This document shows positions 1 to 8,308 of a DNA stretch of 64,000 nucleotides, in pieces. The stretch comes from Alistipes sp. GTDB taxonomy: Bacteria > Bacteroidota > Bacteroidia > Bacteroidales > Rikenellaceae. The notes under the pieces were generated by a model that saw only the letters and a program-made list of their open reading frames with translations, ran no database searches and was not told the origin of the DNA. The position numbers and the translations under genes were made by a program. Position 1 is the stretch's first letter, and every line of letters starts with the position of its first letter. The DNA is taken from NCBI GenBank assembly GCA_017547175.1, contig JAFYQI010000008.1, forward strand, positions 310,001-374,000, written 5' to 3'.

Positions 1-1097
1 GGCAGGGCGAGGTGATGGGGCTGGAACGCCTGAAGACGATCGAGGAGAAGGAGGCTTACGAGGCTCGTTTCCGCGCCTGGGCTGCCGACAAGGCAGAATA
101 TGCCCACCTGCTCGACTCACTGGAGGCTGCCTATGCCACGACGGCCGATTGGTACTACATGAATGAGCTCAAGAACGAGACCATCGGCACCATCGAGCTG
201 TGGAAGGGAGCTTTCATGCGCCTTTCGGCCTTGCAGTCCGACTACAAGCAGATTACCCCGGCTCAAATCGAGACCTTCTATAAAGATTACGACGCCGAGG
301 TGGATAAACAGTTGACCGTCGCTGTGTTGAAGGGTTTTGAGGAGTATTGCCTCGAGGGTGCTTATCCGGCCAAGTTGAAGGCCTTAATCGAGAAGCATGG
401 CGGCGTGGAGAGCTATGTGGAGTACCTCTACCGTGAGAGTCATGCCACCTCGCTCGAGAAGGGCTTGGAGACCAATGAGGAGCAGTGGAAGAGCGACCCG
501 GCCATTGAGCTATACCTCATCATCAAGCCCGAGATGTGCCGCATCCCCCGCAACCTGAGCAATGTGGCTGCCATCGAGAAGTGGTTCCGCCCCTACCTCA
601 AGGCCCTCATGGAGTTTGACACGAAGCGACCCTTCTTCCCCGATGCCAACATGACCCTGCGCGTGGCTTATGGCGCAGTGGCCGGTTACGAGTATGCCGA
701 TGGCGAATACCACATTCCTCATACGACCCTCGACGGCATCATCGCCAAGGATAACCCCGCCATCTACGACTACGATATTCCGCAGTCGCTGCGCGAGGTC
801 TACGCTACGAAAGATTATGGCCGTTGGGCGGTGGAGGTGAATGGCAAGCGCACCGTTCCGGTTTGCATCCTGGCCACGAACCATACGACGGGCGGCAACT
901 CGGGTTCGCCGATTCTCAACGCACGCGGTGAGCTCGTGGGTCTGAACTTCGACCGCACGTGGCGCTCGACGATGAGCGACATCGCCTTCGACCCCACCAT
1001 CTGCCGCAACATCGGCGTCGATATCCGCTATGTGCTGTTCGTGGTCGAGAAGATCGGTAGTGCCGGCTACCTGATCGACGAGATGACGCTGAAATAA
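1..1097 (+). CDS. S46 family dipeptidyl peptidase, DPP11-like, 3' part only
   Basis: C-terminal half of a periplasmic serine dipeptidyl peptidase (family S46, DPP7/DPP11). The frame is open to the left edge, so the start lies outside the window. The catalytic serine sits in TGGNSGSP (Ser codon 900-902), and the C-terminal block NIGVDIRYVLF is typical of the family. Eighteen residues after the serine, in LNFDR, there is an arginine (codon 954-956). In Porphyromonas DPP11 the equivalent Arg673 sets a preference for Asp/Glu at P1, while DPP7 has Gly. From this I infer an acidic-P1 dipeptidyl peptidase that feeds amino-acid fermentation. The gene is followed by an AT-rich hairpin. The family call is very firm; the substrate class is inferred from one residue. 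Confidence 0.93.
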   Translation, partial: QGEVMGLERLKTIEEKEAYEARFRAWAADKAEYAHLLDSLEAAYATTADWYYMNELKNETIGTIELWKGAFMRLSALQSDYKQITPAQIETFYKDYDAEVDKQLTVAVLKGFEEYCLEGAYPAKLKALIEKHGGVESYVEYLYRESHATSLEKGLETNEEQWKSDPAIELYLIIKPEMCRIPRNLSNVAAIEKWFRPYLKALMEFDTKRPFFPDANMTLRVAYGAVAGYEYADGEYHIPHTTLDGIIAKDNPAIYDYDIPQSLREVYATKDYGRWAVEVNGKRTVPVCILATNHTTGGNSGSPILNARGELVGLNFDRTWRSTMSDIAFDPTICRNIGVDIRYVLFVVEKIGSAGYLIDEMTLK

Positions 1098-1160
1098 AGA
1101 TTAAAGAGATTAAGGAAATTAAGGGGATTAAGGAGCAATCTTTAATCTCCTTATTTTCTT
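1098..1160. terminator. Intergenic GATTAAGGAG / CTCCTTA inverted repeat
   Basis: Directly after the peptidase stop lie several GATTAAGG-type units followed by CTTTAATCTCCTTA (1140-1153), which can pair back with them. It probably acts as a transcription terminator. A closely related copy lies at 30581-30613. Confidence 0.5.
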
Positions 1161-1340
1161 TTACACCCTTCATCGCCCTTTGTTTCCTTTTGCGCGTGTT
1201 GCTTAATAGAGCTTGCGATAATCCAGATCTTTTGCTTTTTAGAGGAGCAGATTTTGCCACAACGCAGTTGAGCAAGGAGGGAGCATACTCGGCGTATGTG
1301 ACCGACTTGATCGACAAGGCGGGGTGAAATATGCCCTATA

Positions 1341-1376
1341 AAAACGAAAAAAGCGTCAGACTTTCGTCTAACGCTT
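1341..1376 (-). terminator. Second tRNA-type terminator (duplicated copy)
   Basis: Read on the minus strand, AAGCGT-TAGAC-GAAA-GTCTG-ACGCTT forms a long hairpin followed by a T-rich tract. It has the same architecture (GAAA loop, TTAG/CTGA core) as the terminator at 1507-1538 and is likewise preceded by the 13 bases TGTCCTGGGCACA. Confidence 0.7.
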
Positions 1377-1506
1377 TGTGCCCAGGACAAAATTGACCGC
1401 GCTACGCTTGTCTTCAATCTCTCGCGACTCGGCATAGCTCGTGCAAGCCCGGCTCTGCGCTCGCTGCTCGGATTGTCCGAACTTTCGTTCTCGTCTTGTC
1501 CATGCA
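1377..1506. repeat. Duplicated tRNA-Leu 3' tail plus non-coding spacer
   Basis: TGTGCCCAGGACAA at 1378-1391 repeats the 3' end of the tRNA-Leu gene (1538-1551 in the same orientation), about 160 bases away. Each copy is followed, on the minus strand, by a GAAA-loop terminator. The spacer has no convincing gene. The upstream stretch 1161-1340 also holds nothing I can identify. Confidence 0.55.
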
Positions 1507-1538
1507 CAAAAAAAGGGTCAGCTTTCGCTAACCCTTCT
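1507..1538 (-). terminator. Terminator of tRNA-Leu
   Basis: On the minus strand AAGGGTTAGC-GAAA-GCTGACCCTT followed by TTTTTT, immediately downstream of the tRNA 3' end. Confidence 0.85.
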
Positions 1539-1539
1539 G

Positions 1540-1623
1540 TGCCCAGGACAAGACTCGAACTTGCACGAACTAATGTTCACTACCCCCTCAAAGTAGCGTG
1601 TCTACCAATTTCACCACCTGGGC
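1540..1623 (-). tRNA. tRNA-Leu (anticodon GAG)
   Basis: A full class II tRNA cloverleaf on the minus strand. The acceptor arms are GCCCAGG and CCTGGGC with discriminator A. The anticodon stem CTACT/GGTAG encloses the loop TTGAGGG (anticodon GAG). A long variable arm is present (GAAC...GTTC), and the T arm is GCAAG-TTCGAGT-CTTGT. The 3' CCA is not encoded. It reads CTC and CTT leucine codons. Confidence 0.95.
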
Positions 1624-1927
1624 AGACACTGTTCCGATCGGCTTAATTGCCTTTCGGGAGTGCAAATATAGGGAGGATTTTAGAAAAACCAAAATTTTCC
1701 GCAAAAAATCATCTTTTTCTCCCTAATTTATGCCATTTAAGCTCGATTTTGCGCTGTGCCGACAAATCCAAGGGCCGAATACCACCCCATTTCGCAAATC
1801 GAGGGTATCCATGTAACCACTCCTTCATCGCGTGAAAAGCTCCTAGGGATCGACTCCTTCTACCCTCCAAATTCACCAATTCAACTATTTTTCGCGGAAA
1901 AATAGCACAATTTTTCGCAAAAATACC

Positions 1928-1935
1928 TACCTTTG
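1928..1935 (+). promoter_or_regulatory. -7 promoter box of apbE operon
   Basis: TACCTTTG matches the Bacteroidetes -7 consensus TAnnTTTG, 20 bases before the ApbE start. The -33 TTTG is not clear. Confidence 0.6.
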
Positions 1936-1955
1936 CGGAAATATCGGATAATTCC

Positions 1956-2963
1956 ATGCTAAAACACCTATATAGTTTGTGGACTTTGCTCCTCTGCTCT
2001 TTGCTCTTTGCGAGCAGTTGCGCACCTGAGAAATCGTTCCGAGTAGTCGATGGCATAATGTTGGGGACACGCCTACACATCATCGCCGATTCGCCTTGCG
2101 ATACGCTCTACACGGGTGTGATGGCTATTGACCGTGAGGCAAAAGCTTCGATGTCGATCTTCGAAGAGCACTCGCTGCTCAACCGACTGAATCGCAACGA
2201 ATGCGATACGCTTGATCACCACATCACATGCAACATCCTATTGGCTGACTCAATCCACCGACTCAGCAAGGGGGCCTACGACATCACGGTCAAGCCCTTA
2301 GTTGAGGCATGGGGCTTTGCCGGACGTGAAGCCTCCGCCAACCCGAACATTGATTCGTTGCTCGAGTTTGTCGGCATGGAGAAGATTCGTATCGAAGCCG
2401 GGCTGTTAAAAAAGAGTGATCCGCGCGTTGCAATCGACTTGAACTCGATCGCCAAAGGTTATACGGTCGACTTGGTGGCTGAATACCTCGAGCAAACGGG
2501 TGCCGAGAACTACATCGTCGATATTGGCGGTGAGGTACGCTGCAAAGGCCATAATCGTCAAGGAGGTCCCTGGCGTATCGGTGTTGAATCGCCCTTCGAC
2601 GGCAACATGACCGACGGGGAGCATATCGAGCGTCGCATTGCATTGAATCAGGGAGCGATGGCCACTTCGGGGAACTACCGCCGTTACTACCTCGACCAAG
2701 CAGGTAACAAGGTTGCCCATACGATTGATCCCCGCACAGGTCGTAGCACACTTTCGCGACTGCTCTCAACAACCGTGGTCGCCCCCTCATGTGCCGAGGC
2801 TGATGCGCTTTGCACCATGCTCCTGGCCATGGGCGATCAGGAGGCAAAAAACTTCTTGAATACCCACCCCGAGCTACCGGCTTACCTGATTTTATCAGCT
2901 GAGGACGGAGATGGGTTTGAAGAGTATATCACCCCCGCCATGGAGGCACTAATCATGAAATAG
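1956..2963 (+). CDS. apbE: FAD:protein FMN transferase (ApbE family lipoprotein)
   Basis: ApbE-type flavin transferase, which moves FMN from FAD onto a Thr/Ser of membrane proteins such as NqrB/NqrC or RnfG. It has an N-terminal signal with a probable lipobox ending in ASSC, so it is a periplasm-facing lipoprotein. Recognised blocks include DLNSIAKGYTVD, VDIGGEVRCKG, AMATSGNYRRYY and HTIDPRTG, the last being the metal/flavin-binding motif. At 335 residues the length is normal. The lipid kinase gene starts 2 bases after its stop, and an AraC regulator follows, so the three are probably one transcript. No flavoprotein partner is encoded in the window. Confidence 0.92.
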   Translation: MLKHLYSLWTLLLCSLLFASSCAPEKSFRVVDGIMLGTRLHIIADSPCDTLYTGVMAIDREAKASMSIFEEHSLLNRLNRNECDTLDHHITCNILLADSIHRLSKGAYDITVKPLVEAWGFAGREASANPNIDSLLEFVGMEKIRIEAGLLKKSDPRVAIDLNSIAKGYTVDLVAEYLEQTGAENYIVDIGGEVRCKGHNRQGGPWRIGVESPFDGNMTDGEHIERRIALNQGAMATSGNYRRYYLDQAGNKVAHTIDPRTGRSTLSRLLSTTVVAPSCAEADALCTMLLAMGDQEAKNFLNTHPELPAYLILSAEDGDGFEEYITPAMEALIMK

Positions 2964-2965
2964 CA

Positions 2966-3844
2966 ATGAAAAAGGCTGTATTTCTCTACAATCCGCAATC
3001 GGGTCTGGGGCGCATTGAGCACAAATGTGACGAGATTGTCGCCACCTTCGCGCAATACGACTATGCCACCGAGCCCCTTAAAATTGACTTTACGAGCAAC
3101 CCGTTTGTAGGTCGCGAAACGATCGATTTGATGGTAGTGGCCGGAGGCGATGGCACGGTCAATTTCGTACTGAATCGCATGAAGGAGATGGACCTTAATA
3201 TCCCGATCGGTGTAATTCCTGCCGGTACGGCCAACGACTTCGCCCGAGCACTCGGCATGGTCAAAGACCCCGTTGAAGCAGCTCGCCAGATCGCAACCGG
3301 CCAGATCGAGCAGATTGACTGCGGTCGCGTAAACGAGCTCTATTTCGTGAACATCTTCTCGTTCGGACTCTTTACGACCACCTCGCAACGCACCTCCGAC
3401 GAGAAAAAGCATCGCTGGGGCAAATTAGCCTACATCGCCGAGGGTCTGAAAGAGTTGCGCCGCATGCATCGCATACCGCTCAGCATCAAAGCCGACGGTC
3501 AGACGTTCAACCTTGACACACTCATCGCATTGATCTTCAATGGAGAGACTGCCGGTGGTTTTCGCTTGGCTCGTCGCTCGTCGTTCCGTGACGGCTATTT
3601 GGAATGTATTCTCCTCGAAAAGCGCAATGCGCTGCACTCCTGCTGGAGCATGATACGCTACCTGCTGGGAGGAAACCCTAAGGCGATTCACCATCTGCAT
3701 GTGCGCGAAATCGAGATCTCGTCATCCATACAGGAGTTGACCGATGTAGACGGGCAGAAGGGGGCCGAATTTCCGCTCTCGATTCGCTGCCTAAAAGGTG
3801 CACTTCGCATACAATGCCCCATTGAGCCGAAAGACAACAAATAA
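2966..3844 (+). CDS. Diacylglycerol/lipid kinase family protein (YegS/DagK-like)
   Basis: Soluble lipid kinase of the DAGK catalytic family, 292 residues. AGGDGT at residues 59-64 is the nucleotide-binding signature and PAGTANDFAR at 85-94 is the second conserved block. It phosphorylates a lipid alcohol (diacylglycerol, sphingoid base or similar) with ATP; the exact substrate cannot be read from sequence. In Bacteroidales both phospholipid and sphingolipid substrates are possible. It starts 2 bases after apbE with no room for a promoter, so it is co-transcribed. Confidence 0.9.
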   Translation: MKKAVFLYNPQSGLGRIEHKCDEIVATFAQYDYATEPLKIDFTSNPFVGRETIDLMVVAGGDGTVNFVLNRMKEMDLNIPIGVIPAGTANDFARALGMVKDPVEAARQIATGQIEQIDCGRVNELYFVNIFSFGLFTTTSQRTSDEKKHRWGKLAYIAEGLKELRRMHRIPLSIKADGQTFNLDTLIALIFNGETAGGFRLARRSSFRDGYLECILLEKRNALHSCWSMIRYLLGGNPKAIHHLHVREIEISSSIQELTDVDGQKGAEFPLSIRCLKGALRIQCPIEPKDNK

Positions 3845-3873
3845 AACAGAAACACGTAGTTTTACGATACTCC

Positions 3874-4773
3874 ATGAAAAAGGACCTTACACCTACCGGT
3901 CGTCGTTACGACCGCGTCTCCATCTCACGTATCAAGAAGACGATGAACGATGTATCGTTCCTCTCGGATGATTTGGTCTTTATGCCCATGTCGGCCCACC
4001 TCAACCCTACGGAGAAGGCTCCGCGTTCGATCGACGGATTTGCCGCCCTGATCATGCTTTCGGGCGAGGCTACCGTACAGATCAACACCAAAAATTATAC
4101 AATTAAGCCGAATACGATCCTCTTCTTCAGCCCCGACTCGGTGATCCGCACCGAACGTGCTACATCATCGGCAGCCGGCTATTTTTTGGCCTACTCCAAA
4201 TCCTTTATCAACCGTGTACAGGTAGGACTATCAACCGCTCTACCCGTCTTTATGCACTACCGCAGATCGCCGATGTTGAAGGTCAACGAGGAGGATGTCC
4301 ATGAAATTCTGGGTGTTTTCCGCCTGATGAAGATGCTCCTGCAAAGCGACAAGACCCTCTATCGCAACGAGATTGCCGAATCGCTCTTCAAGACGGCTTT
4401 TTATATCATCTCCGAAGTGTCGAACCGAGAAAAGGAGCAACTGCCCAAACAGGGTCGTTGCGAGGTGATTTTCGACGAGTTCATGAATCTGCTGGAACAA
4501 CATTGTCGCCGAGAGCGCAACGTGAGCTTCTATGCCGAGCAGCTCAACATCACCCCCAAATACTTCTCATCAGCCATTAAGCAGGTGAGCGGCAAGACCG
4601 CAGCACGCTGGATCGATGACGCCGTAATTATGGAGGCCAAGACGATGCTCAAATTCTCGGAAATGAGTATTCAGGAGATTGCCTACCACCTCAACTTCTC
4701 GACCCAATCTTTCTTCGGAAAATACTTCAAGCAACACACCGGTGTTTCGCCCTCGCGCTATAAGCACAAGTAG
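3874..4773 (+). CDS. AraC family transcriptional regulator
   Basis: 299 residues. The N-terminal half resembles a cupin-like ligand-binding fold (TVQINTKNYTIKPNTILFF), and the last 100 residues are an AraC double helix-turn-helix (VSFYAEQLNITPKYFSSAI, then FSTQSFFGKYFKQHTGVSP). It should be a cytoplasmic DNA-binding activator or repressor. It lies 29 bases after the lipid kinase and ends at a strong bidirectional terminator. Its targets are unknown; the apbE operon itself is one possibility. Confidence 0.93.
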   Translation: MKKDLTPTGRRYDRVSISRIKKTMNDVSFLSDDLVFMPMSAHLNPTEKAPRSIDGFAALIMLSGEATVQINTKNYTIKPNTILFFSPDSVIRTERATSSAAGYFLAYSKSFINRVQVGLSTALPVFMHYRRSPMLKVNEEDVHEILGVFRLMKMLLQSDKTLYRNEIAESLFKTAFYIISEVSNREKEQLPKQGRCEVIFDEFMNLLEQHCRRERNVSFYAEQLNITPKYFSSAIKQVSGKTAARWIDDAVIMEAKTMLKFSEMSIQEIAYHLNFSTQSFFGKYFKQHTGVSPSRYKHK

Positions 4774-4788
4774 AGTAGCTGAGCGTCA

Positions 4789-4834
4789 AAAAAAACGGGA
4801 GATAACCACATGAAAAGGTTATCTCCCGTTTTTT
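4789..4834. terminator. Bidirectional terminator
   Basis: AAAACGGGAGATAACC, a short loop, then GGTTATCTCCCGTTTT: 12 or more paired bases with A/T runs on both flanks. It ends both the araC operon (+) and the nfo operon (-). Confidence 0.92.
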
Positions 4835-4848
4835 ACACCGATATGCGT

Positions 4849-5691
4849 CTACGCGCCGAACGATTTCAGCATCGCAATCTCCGCTGCCCAACGGCTCTCG
4901 TCAGGCGTTTCGAGAATCAGCGGAATATTTTCGAAGCGAGGATCGGAAGCGATAAAGCGGAAACAATCCCAACCAATGAGGCCATCGCCCAGCGGGGTGT
5001 GGCGATCGACCTTGCTGCCTCGCGGTTTCAGCGCATCGTTCAGGTGCATACCGCGCAGATACTCAAAGCCTACCACGCGATCGAACTCTGCAAAGGTTTC
5101 GGCGCATAATTCCGCTGAACGCAGGTCGTAGCCCGCGGCAAACGAATGACAAGTATCGAGACATACACCCACGCGCGACTTATCCTCCACACGGTCGATC
5201 AAATAGCGTAGCTGCTCGAATCGGTATCCCAGATTGGAACCTTGACCTGCCGTATTCTCAATCACAGCCGTCACCCCCTGCGTACGCTCCAGGGCAAGGT
5301 TGATACTCTCGGCTATACGATCAAGCGACGCCTCCTCCGAAATGACCCGCAGGTGGCTTCCGGGGTGGAAATTAAGACGATCAAGTCCCAATTGTTCGCA
5401 ACGGCGCATCTCCTCATAAAACGACTGGCGCGACTTCTCGAGTGCTTCATCGTCGGGATTGCCGAGATTAATTAAATAGGAGTCATGAGGCAAAATCTGC
5501 GCAGCCGAGTAGCCATACTCGGCACAAGCAGCCTTAAACCGGGCTATCTCGTCGGTCGTCAACGGTTTAGCCTGCCATTGACGTTGGTTTTTCGTGAAGA
5601 GTGCAAAGGCCGTAGCTCCGATTGCATAGGCATTTTTCGGGGCATTCTCCAGACCACCACTCGCGCTCACATGTGCACCGATATAATACAT
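4849..5691 (-). CDS. nfo: Deoxyribonuclease IV (AP endonuclease)
   Basis: Endonuclease IV, a zinc enzyme of base-excision repair that cuts 5' to abasic sites. 280 residues, the normal length. Family blocks include GAHVSASGG at the N-terminus, [13 protein letters not shown], the metal-binding [20 protein letters not shown] and [13 protein letters not shown]. It is the last gene of a tight minus-strand run (cvpA, rsgA, trmH-like, aminotransferase, LamG, nfo) with gaps of 0-12 bases, and it ends just before the shared terminator. Confidence 0.97.
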   Translation of the reverse strand: MYYIGAHVSASGGLENAPKNAYAIGATAFALFTKNQRQWQAKPLTTDEIARFKAACAEYGYSAAQILPHDSYLINLGNPDDEALEKSRQSFYEEMRRCEQLGLDRLNFHPGSHLRVISEEASLDRIAESINLALERTQGVTAVIENTAGQGSNLGYRFEQLRYLIDRVEDKSRVGVCLDTCHSFAAGYDLRSAELCAETFAEFDRVVGFEYLRGMHLNDALKPRGSKVDRHTPLGDGLIGWDCFRFIASDPRFENIPLILETPDESRWAAEIAMLKSFGA

Positions 5692-5698
5692 CGCTTAT

Positions 5699-6367
5699 TT
5701 ATTCGTTCAACAGGTTGTGATCAGTCAAAAACTCGTCGGGCGACAACGCCTTCGGGGTGATACGGATTCGATACAAATCGCCCTTGAACCAGCAAACCTG
5801 GTTCTGTCGAACACCAACCGAGGTGATTCCCTCCTCAATAGGGCGGTAGGGGATCTCGCCCGTAAGCTGTTGTACACCATCAACAAAACTTGTGGCCTTA
5901 CCGTCAGCTATGACCATTGACAAATTATACCAACGACCGGCCGGATGGGTCTGCGCAGGATCGATGAGCACCAAATCCTCATCCTCACCCAAGTCCACGT
6001 AACCATCCAAATACCACGTAGCATCGGGATTTACACGCGTCTCGAACAAGATACGCGCACCTCGAATAGTTCCCATATGGAGGAAGCGCTGCTCGAATTT
6101 TGCATCGCCGTCCTGACGGAAAATCACCTCAATGGTCAACTCCTCCATGCCCCGTAACGGATTCTCACCCAGATAGTAGCCATCGGTTTCTCCGTTAAAG
6201 TGGACGGCCTTACCAAGTTTCGTATCAATCAGTGTCGGAGCGCCTTTAATACTATCAATTGAGGGCAGATCTGCCACATGCCAATCAATGGTTCCCGGTA
6301 TCGACTCGGGGGTTGCACAAGCGGCTGCAAAAAACAGCACAATACCTGCAAAAAAGTTTCTTATCAT
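5699..6367 (-). CDS. LamG/concanavalin-like domain lipoprotein
   Basis: 222 residues. The signal peptide has a probable lipobox ending AAAC (residue 17), followed by a single concanavalin A-like jelly-roll domain (LamG_3 type): GKAVHFNGETDGYYLG, ELTIEVIFRQDG, WYNLSMVIADGKATSFVDG and FKGDLYRIRI. The fold often binds carbohydrate. No catalytic residues of a glycoside hydrolase are evident, so no enzyme function is claimed. It is embedded in an operon of housekeeping genes, 12 bases after the aminotransferase and 7 before nfo. Confidence 0.8.
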   Translation of the reverse strand: MIRNFFAGIVLFFAAACATPESIPGTIDWHVADLPSIDSIKGAPTLIDTKLGKAVHFNGETDGYYLGENPLRGMEELTIEVIFRQDGDAKFEQRFLHMGTIRGARILFETRVNPDATWYLDGYVDLGEDEDLVLIDPAQTHPAGRWYNLSMVIADGKATSFVDGVQQLTGEIPYRPIEEGITSVGVRQNQVCWFKGDLYRIRITPKALSPDEFLTDHNLLNE

Positions 6368-6379
6368 ATTCGTAAGTTT

Positions 6380-7591
6380 TTAAGGTAGTTCGTTTTGTAA
6401 TCGGTCAAGAGCCTCACGAATCAAGAGCACACTCTCCAGAATTTCGGCTTCAGTGATCACCAGCGGAGGCGAAATGCGGAAGGCCGTGTCGCAGAACAGG
6501 AACCAATCGCTCAAGATGCCGACCTCCTTAAAGATCTCCATCAGACGATACAAACGGTCCGATCGTCCCAACTCAATAGCCAACAGCAGACCCGCTCGAC
6601 GCACCTCACACACAGCAACATGATCCTTCAAAAGCGACTCATAGAGCGCACCCTTCGCCTCGACACCCTCCAGTACGCGATGCTCGAGTAGGTACTTCAT
6701 AGCAGCCAGACCCGCCGCACAGCAGACCGGATGGCCGCCAAAGGTGGTAATGTGACCCAATACGGGGTTGGTCTGCAGTGTATCCATAATCTCATGACGG
6801 GCAGCAAATACGCCGAGCGGCATACCACCACCAAGCGCCTTGGCCAGACAAATAATATCGGGCGTGACGCCTAACTTGGTCGATGCAAACATCGCTCCCG
6901 TACGCCCCATACCAACTTGTATCTCATCAAAGATCAAAAGAGCACCTACCTCATCGCACCGACGACGCAACGCCTCCAAATACCCTGCTTGAGGCACACG
7001 TACGCCCGCCTCGCCTTGAATTGGTTCGGCAAGTACACAGGCCGTGCGCTCAGTAATGGCGTTCAATTGTTCAAAGTCGTTATATTCGATCGCCTTCGTA
7101 TCGGGCAACAACGGGCGGAAAGCCTGCTTCCACTCTTCACCCTCGGGTTGTCCCATCATGCTCATTGCACCGTGTGTTGATCCGTGATAAGCACGACGCA
7201 TTGAGATCATCTCACTACGACCCGTATAGCGTTTGGCCAACTTCAAGGCTCCTTCGACCGCCTCAGCACCCGAATTGAGGAAGTAGATACTATCCATATC
7301 TGCCGGCAGGTGTTCGGCCAACAATTTGGCATAGCACACCTGCGGAGTCTCGACCAACTCGCCATAGACCATCACATGCATATATTTGGCTGCCTGCTCC
7401 TGCACCGCCTTCACCACAACCGGATTGGCGTGTCCCACATTGCTTACCGATACACCGGCAATCAAATCGTAATAACGCTTACCCTCGGGTGTATAGAAAT
7501 AGACACCTTCGGCACGCTCCACCTCCACCAACATCGGTGAGGGAGAAGTTTGCCCGACATGTGCTAAAAATTGTTTGCGTAAAATATTCAT
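6380..7591 (-). CDS. Class III PLP-dependent aminotransferase
   Basis: 403 residues of the acetylornithine/ornithine/4-aminobutyrate aminotransferase family. NSGAEAVEGALKLAKRYTGR is the cofactor phosphate-binding block, LLIFDEIQVGMGRTG carries the PLP-contacting Asp, and ICLAKALGGGMPLG holds the Schiff-base lysine. Substrate specificity cannot be fixed from the sequence, and no arginine biosynthesis genes are adjacent. Its start codon directly abuts the stop of the upstream methyltransferase gene, which suggests translational coupling. Confidence 0.9.
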   Translation of the reverse strand: MNILRKQFLAHVGQTSPSPMLVEVERAEGVYFYTPEGKRYYDLIAGVSVSNVGHANPVVVKAVQEQAAKYMHVMVYGELVETPQVCYAKLLAEHLPADMDSIYFLNSGAEAVEGALKLAKRYTGRSEMISMRRAYHGSTHGAMSMMGQPEGEEWKQAFRPLLPDTKAIEYNDFEQLNAITERTACVLAEPIQGEAGVRVPQAGYLEALRRRCDEVGALLIFDEIQVGMGRTGAMFASTKLGVTPDIICLAKALGGGMPLGVFAARHEIMDTLQTNPVLGHITTFGGHPVCCAAGLAAMKYLLEHRVLEGVEAKGALYESLLKDHVAVCEVRRAGLLLAIELGRSDRLYRLMEIFKEVGILSDWFLFCDTAFRISPPLVITEAEILESVLLIREALDRLQNELP

Positions 7592-8308
7592 TTACAACCC
7601 AAATTTACGTTCCAAAATTCGCTCCGCATCCTTCACACTGAGGCGTGTCCAATCGTATAAGAGATGGACCTGCTCCTCCTCGGTGAGCGGCCAATCGCTA
7701 ACCTGCTCACGAATCCGCTGCGTAAGTTGATAGATCAGGATAGCCGCCGAAGCCGAGACATTCAGGCTCTCGACCATGCCACACATCGGGATACGCAGGT
7801 ATTCGTCAGCGGCCTCCATCGCCTCATCCGAAATACCGGCATGCTCCGTACCGAAGATAAGGGCAAATTTCCCATTCCCGACATCAAAAGTCTCAGGGGT
7901 ACAACTCTCTCGATGCGGTGTGGTGGCTACCAGGCGGTACCCTTCGGCTTTGAGGGCCGAGAGTGCTTCTGCGGTCGAGGTATGGCGCACCAGATTCAAC
8001 CAACGATCCGAACCGCGCGAGATATTTTGCGAGGGATCGAACATGCAGCGCGTCTCAATCGTATGCATGTGCTGCACACCAAAGGCTTCGCAATGGCGCA
8101 TCAATGCAGCTGCATTGTGGGGATGAAACGTGTTTTCGGCCAAAATGGTCATGTAATCGGTACGCATCGACAAGGTCTGACGAAAGAGTGAAAAGCGCTC
8201 CTCGGTCATGAAGGTCGACAGGTAATCGATACGTTCTCGATACCAATCCAAGGCATGCTCCTCGGTCGGAATTGCGGGGATATTATTTGCGATATTTGTC
8301 ATCGTCAT
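7592..8308 (-). CDS. SpoU/TrmH family RNA 2'-O-methyltransferase
   Basis: A SAM-dependent SPOUT (trefoil-knot) methyltransferase of 238 residues that methylates ribose 2'-OH groups, most like tRNA Gm18 enzymes (TrmH). Three motifs are visible: NTFHPHNAAALMRHCEAFG (motif 1), FALIFGTEHAGIS (motif 2) and VESLNVSASAAILIYQL (motif 3). Two in-frame ATGs (8308 and 8302) could start it, and both lie inside the end of rsgA, giving an overlap of about 20-26 bases. Target tRNA or rRNA is not certain. Confidence 0.88.
   Translation of the reverse strand: MTMTNIANNIPAIPTEEHALDWYRERIDYLSTFMTEERFSLFRQTLSMRTDYMTILAENTFHPHNAAALMRHCEAFGVQHMHTIETRCMFDPSQNISRGSDRWLNLVRHTSTAEALSALKAEGYRLVATTPHRESCTPETFDVGNGKFALIFGTEHAGISDEAMEAADEYLRIPMCGMVESLNVSASAAILIYQLTQRIREQVSDWPLTEEEQVHLLYDWTRLSVKDAERILERKFGL

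Noticed and set aside
1647..1835. 62-codon frame after tRNA-Leu
   Set aside because: No conserved motif or promoter; composition matches non-coding DNA.
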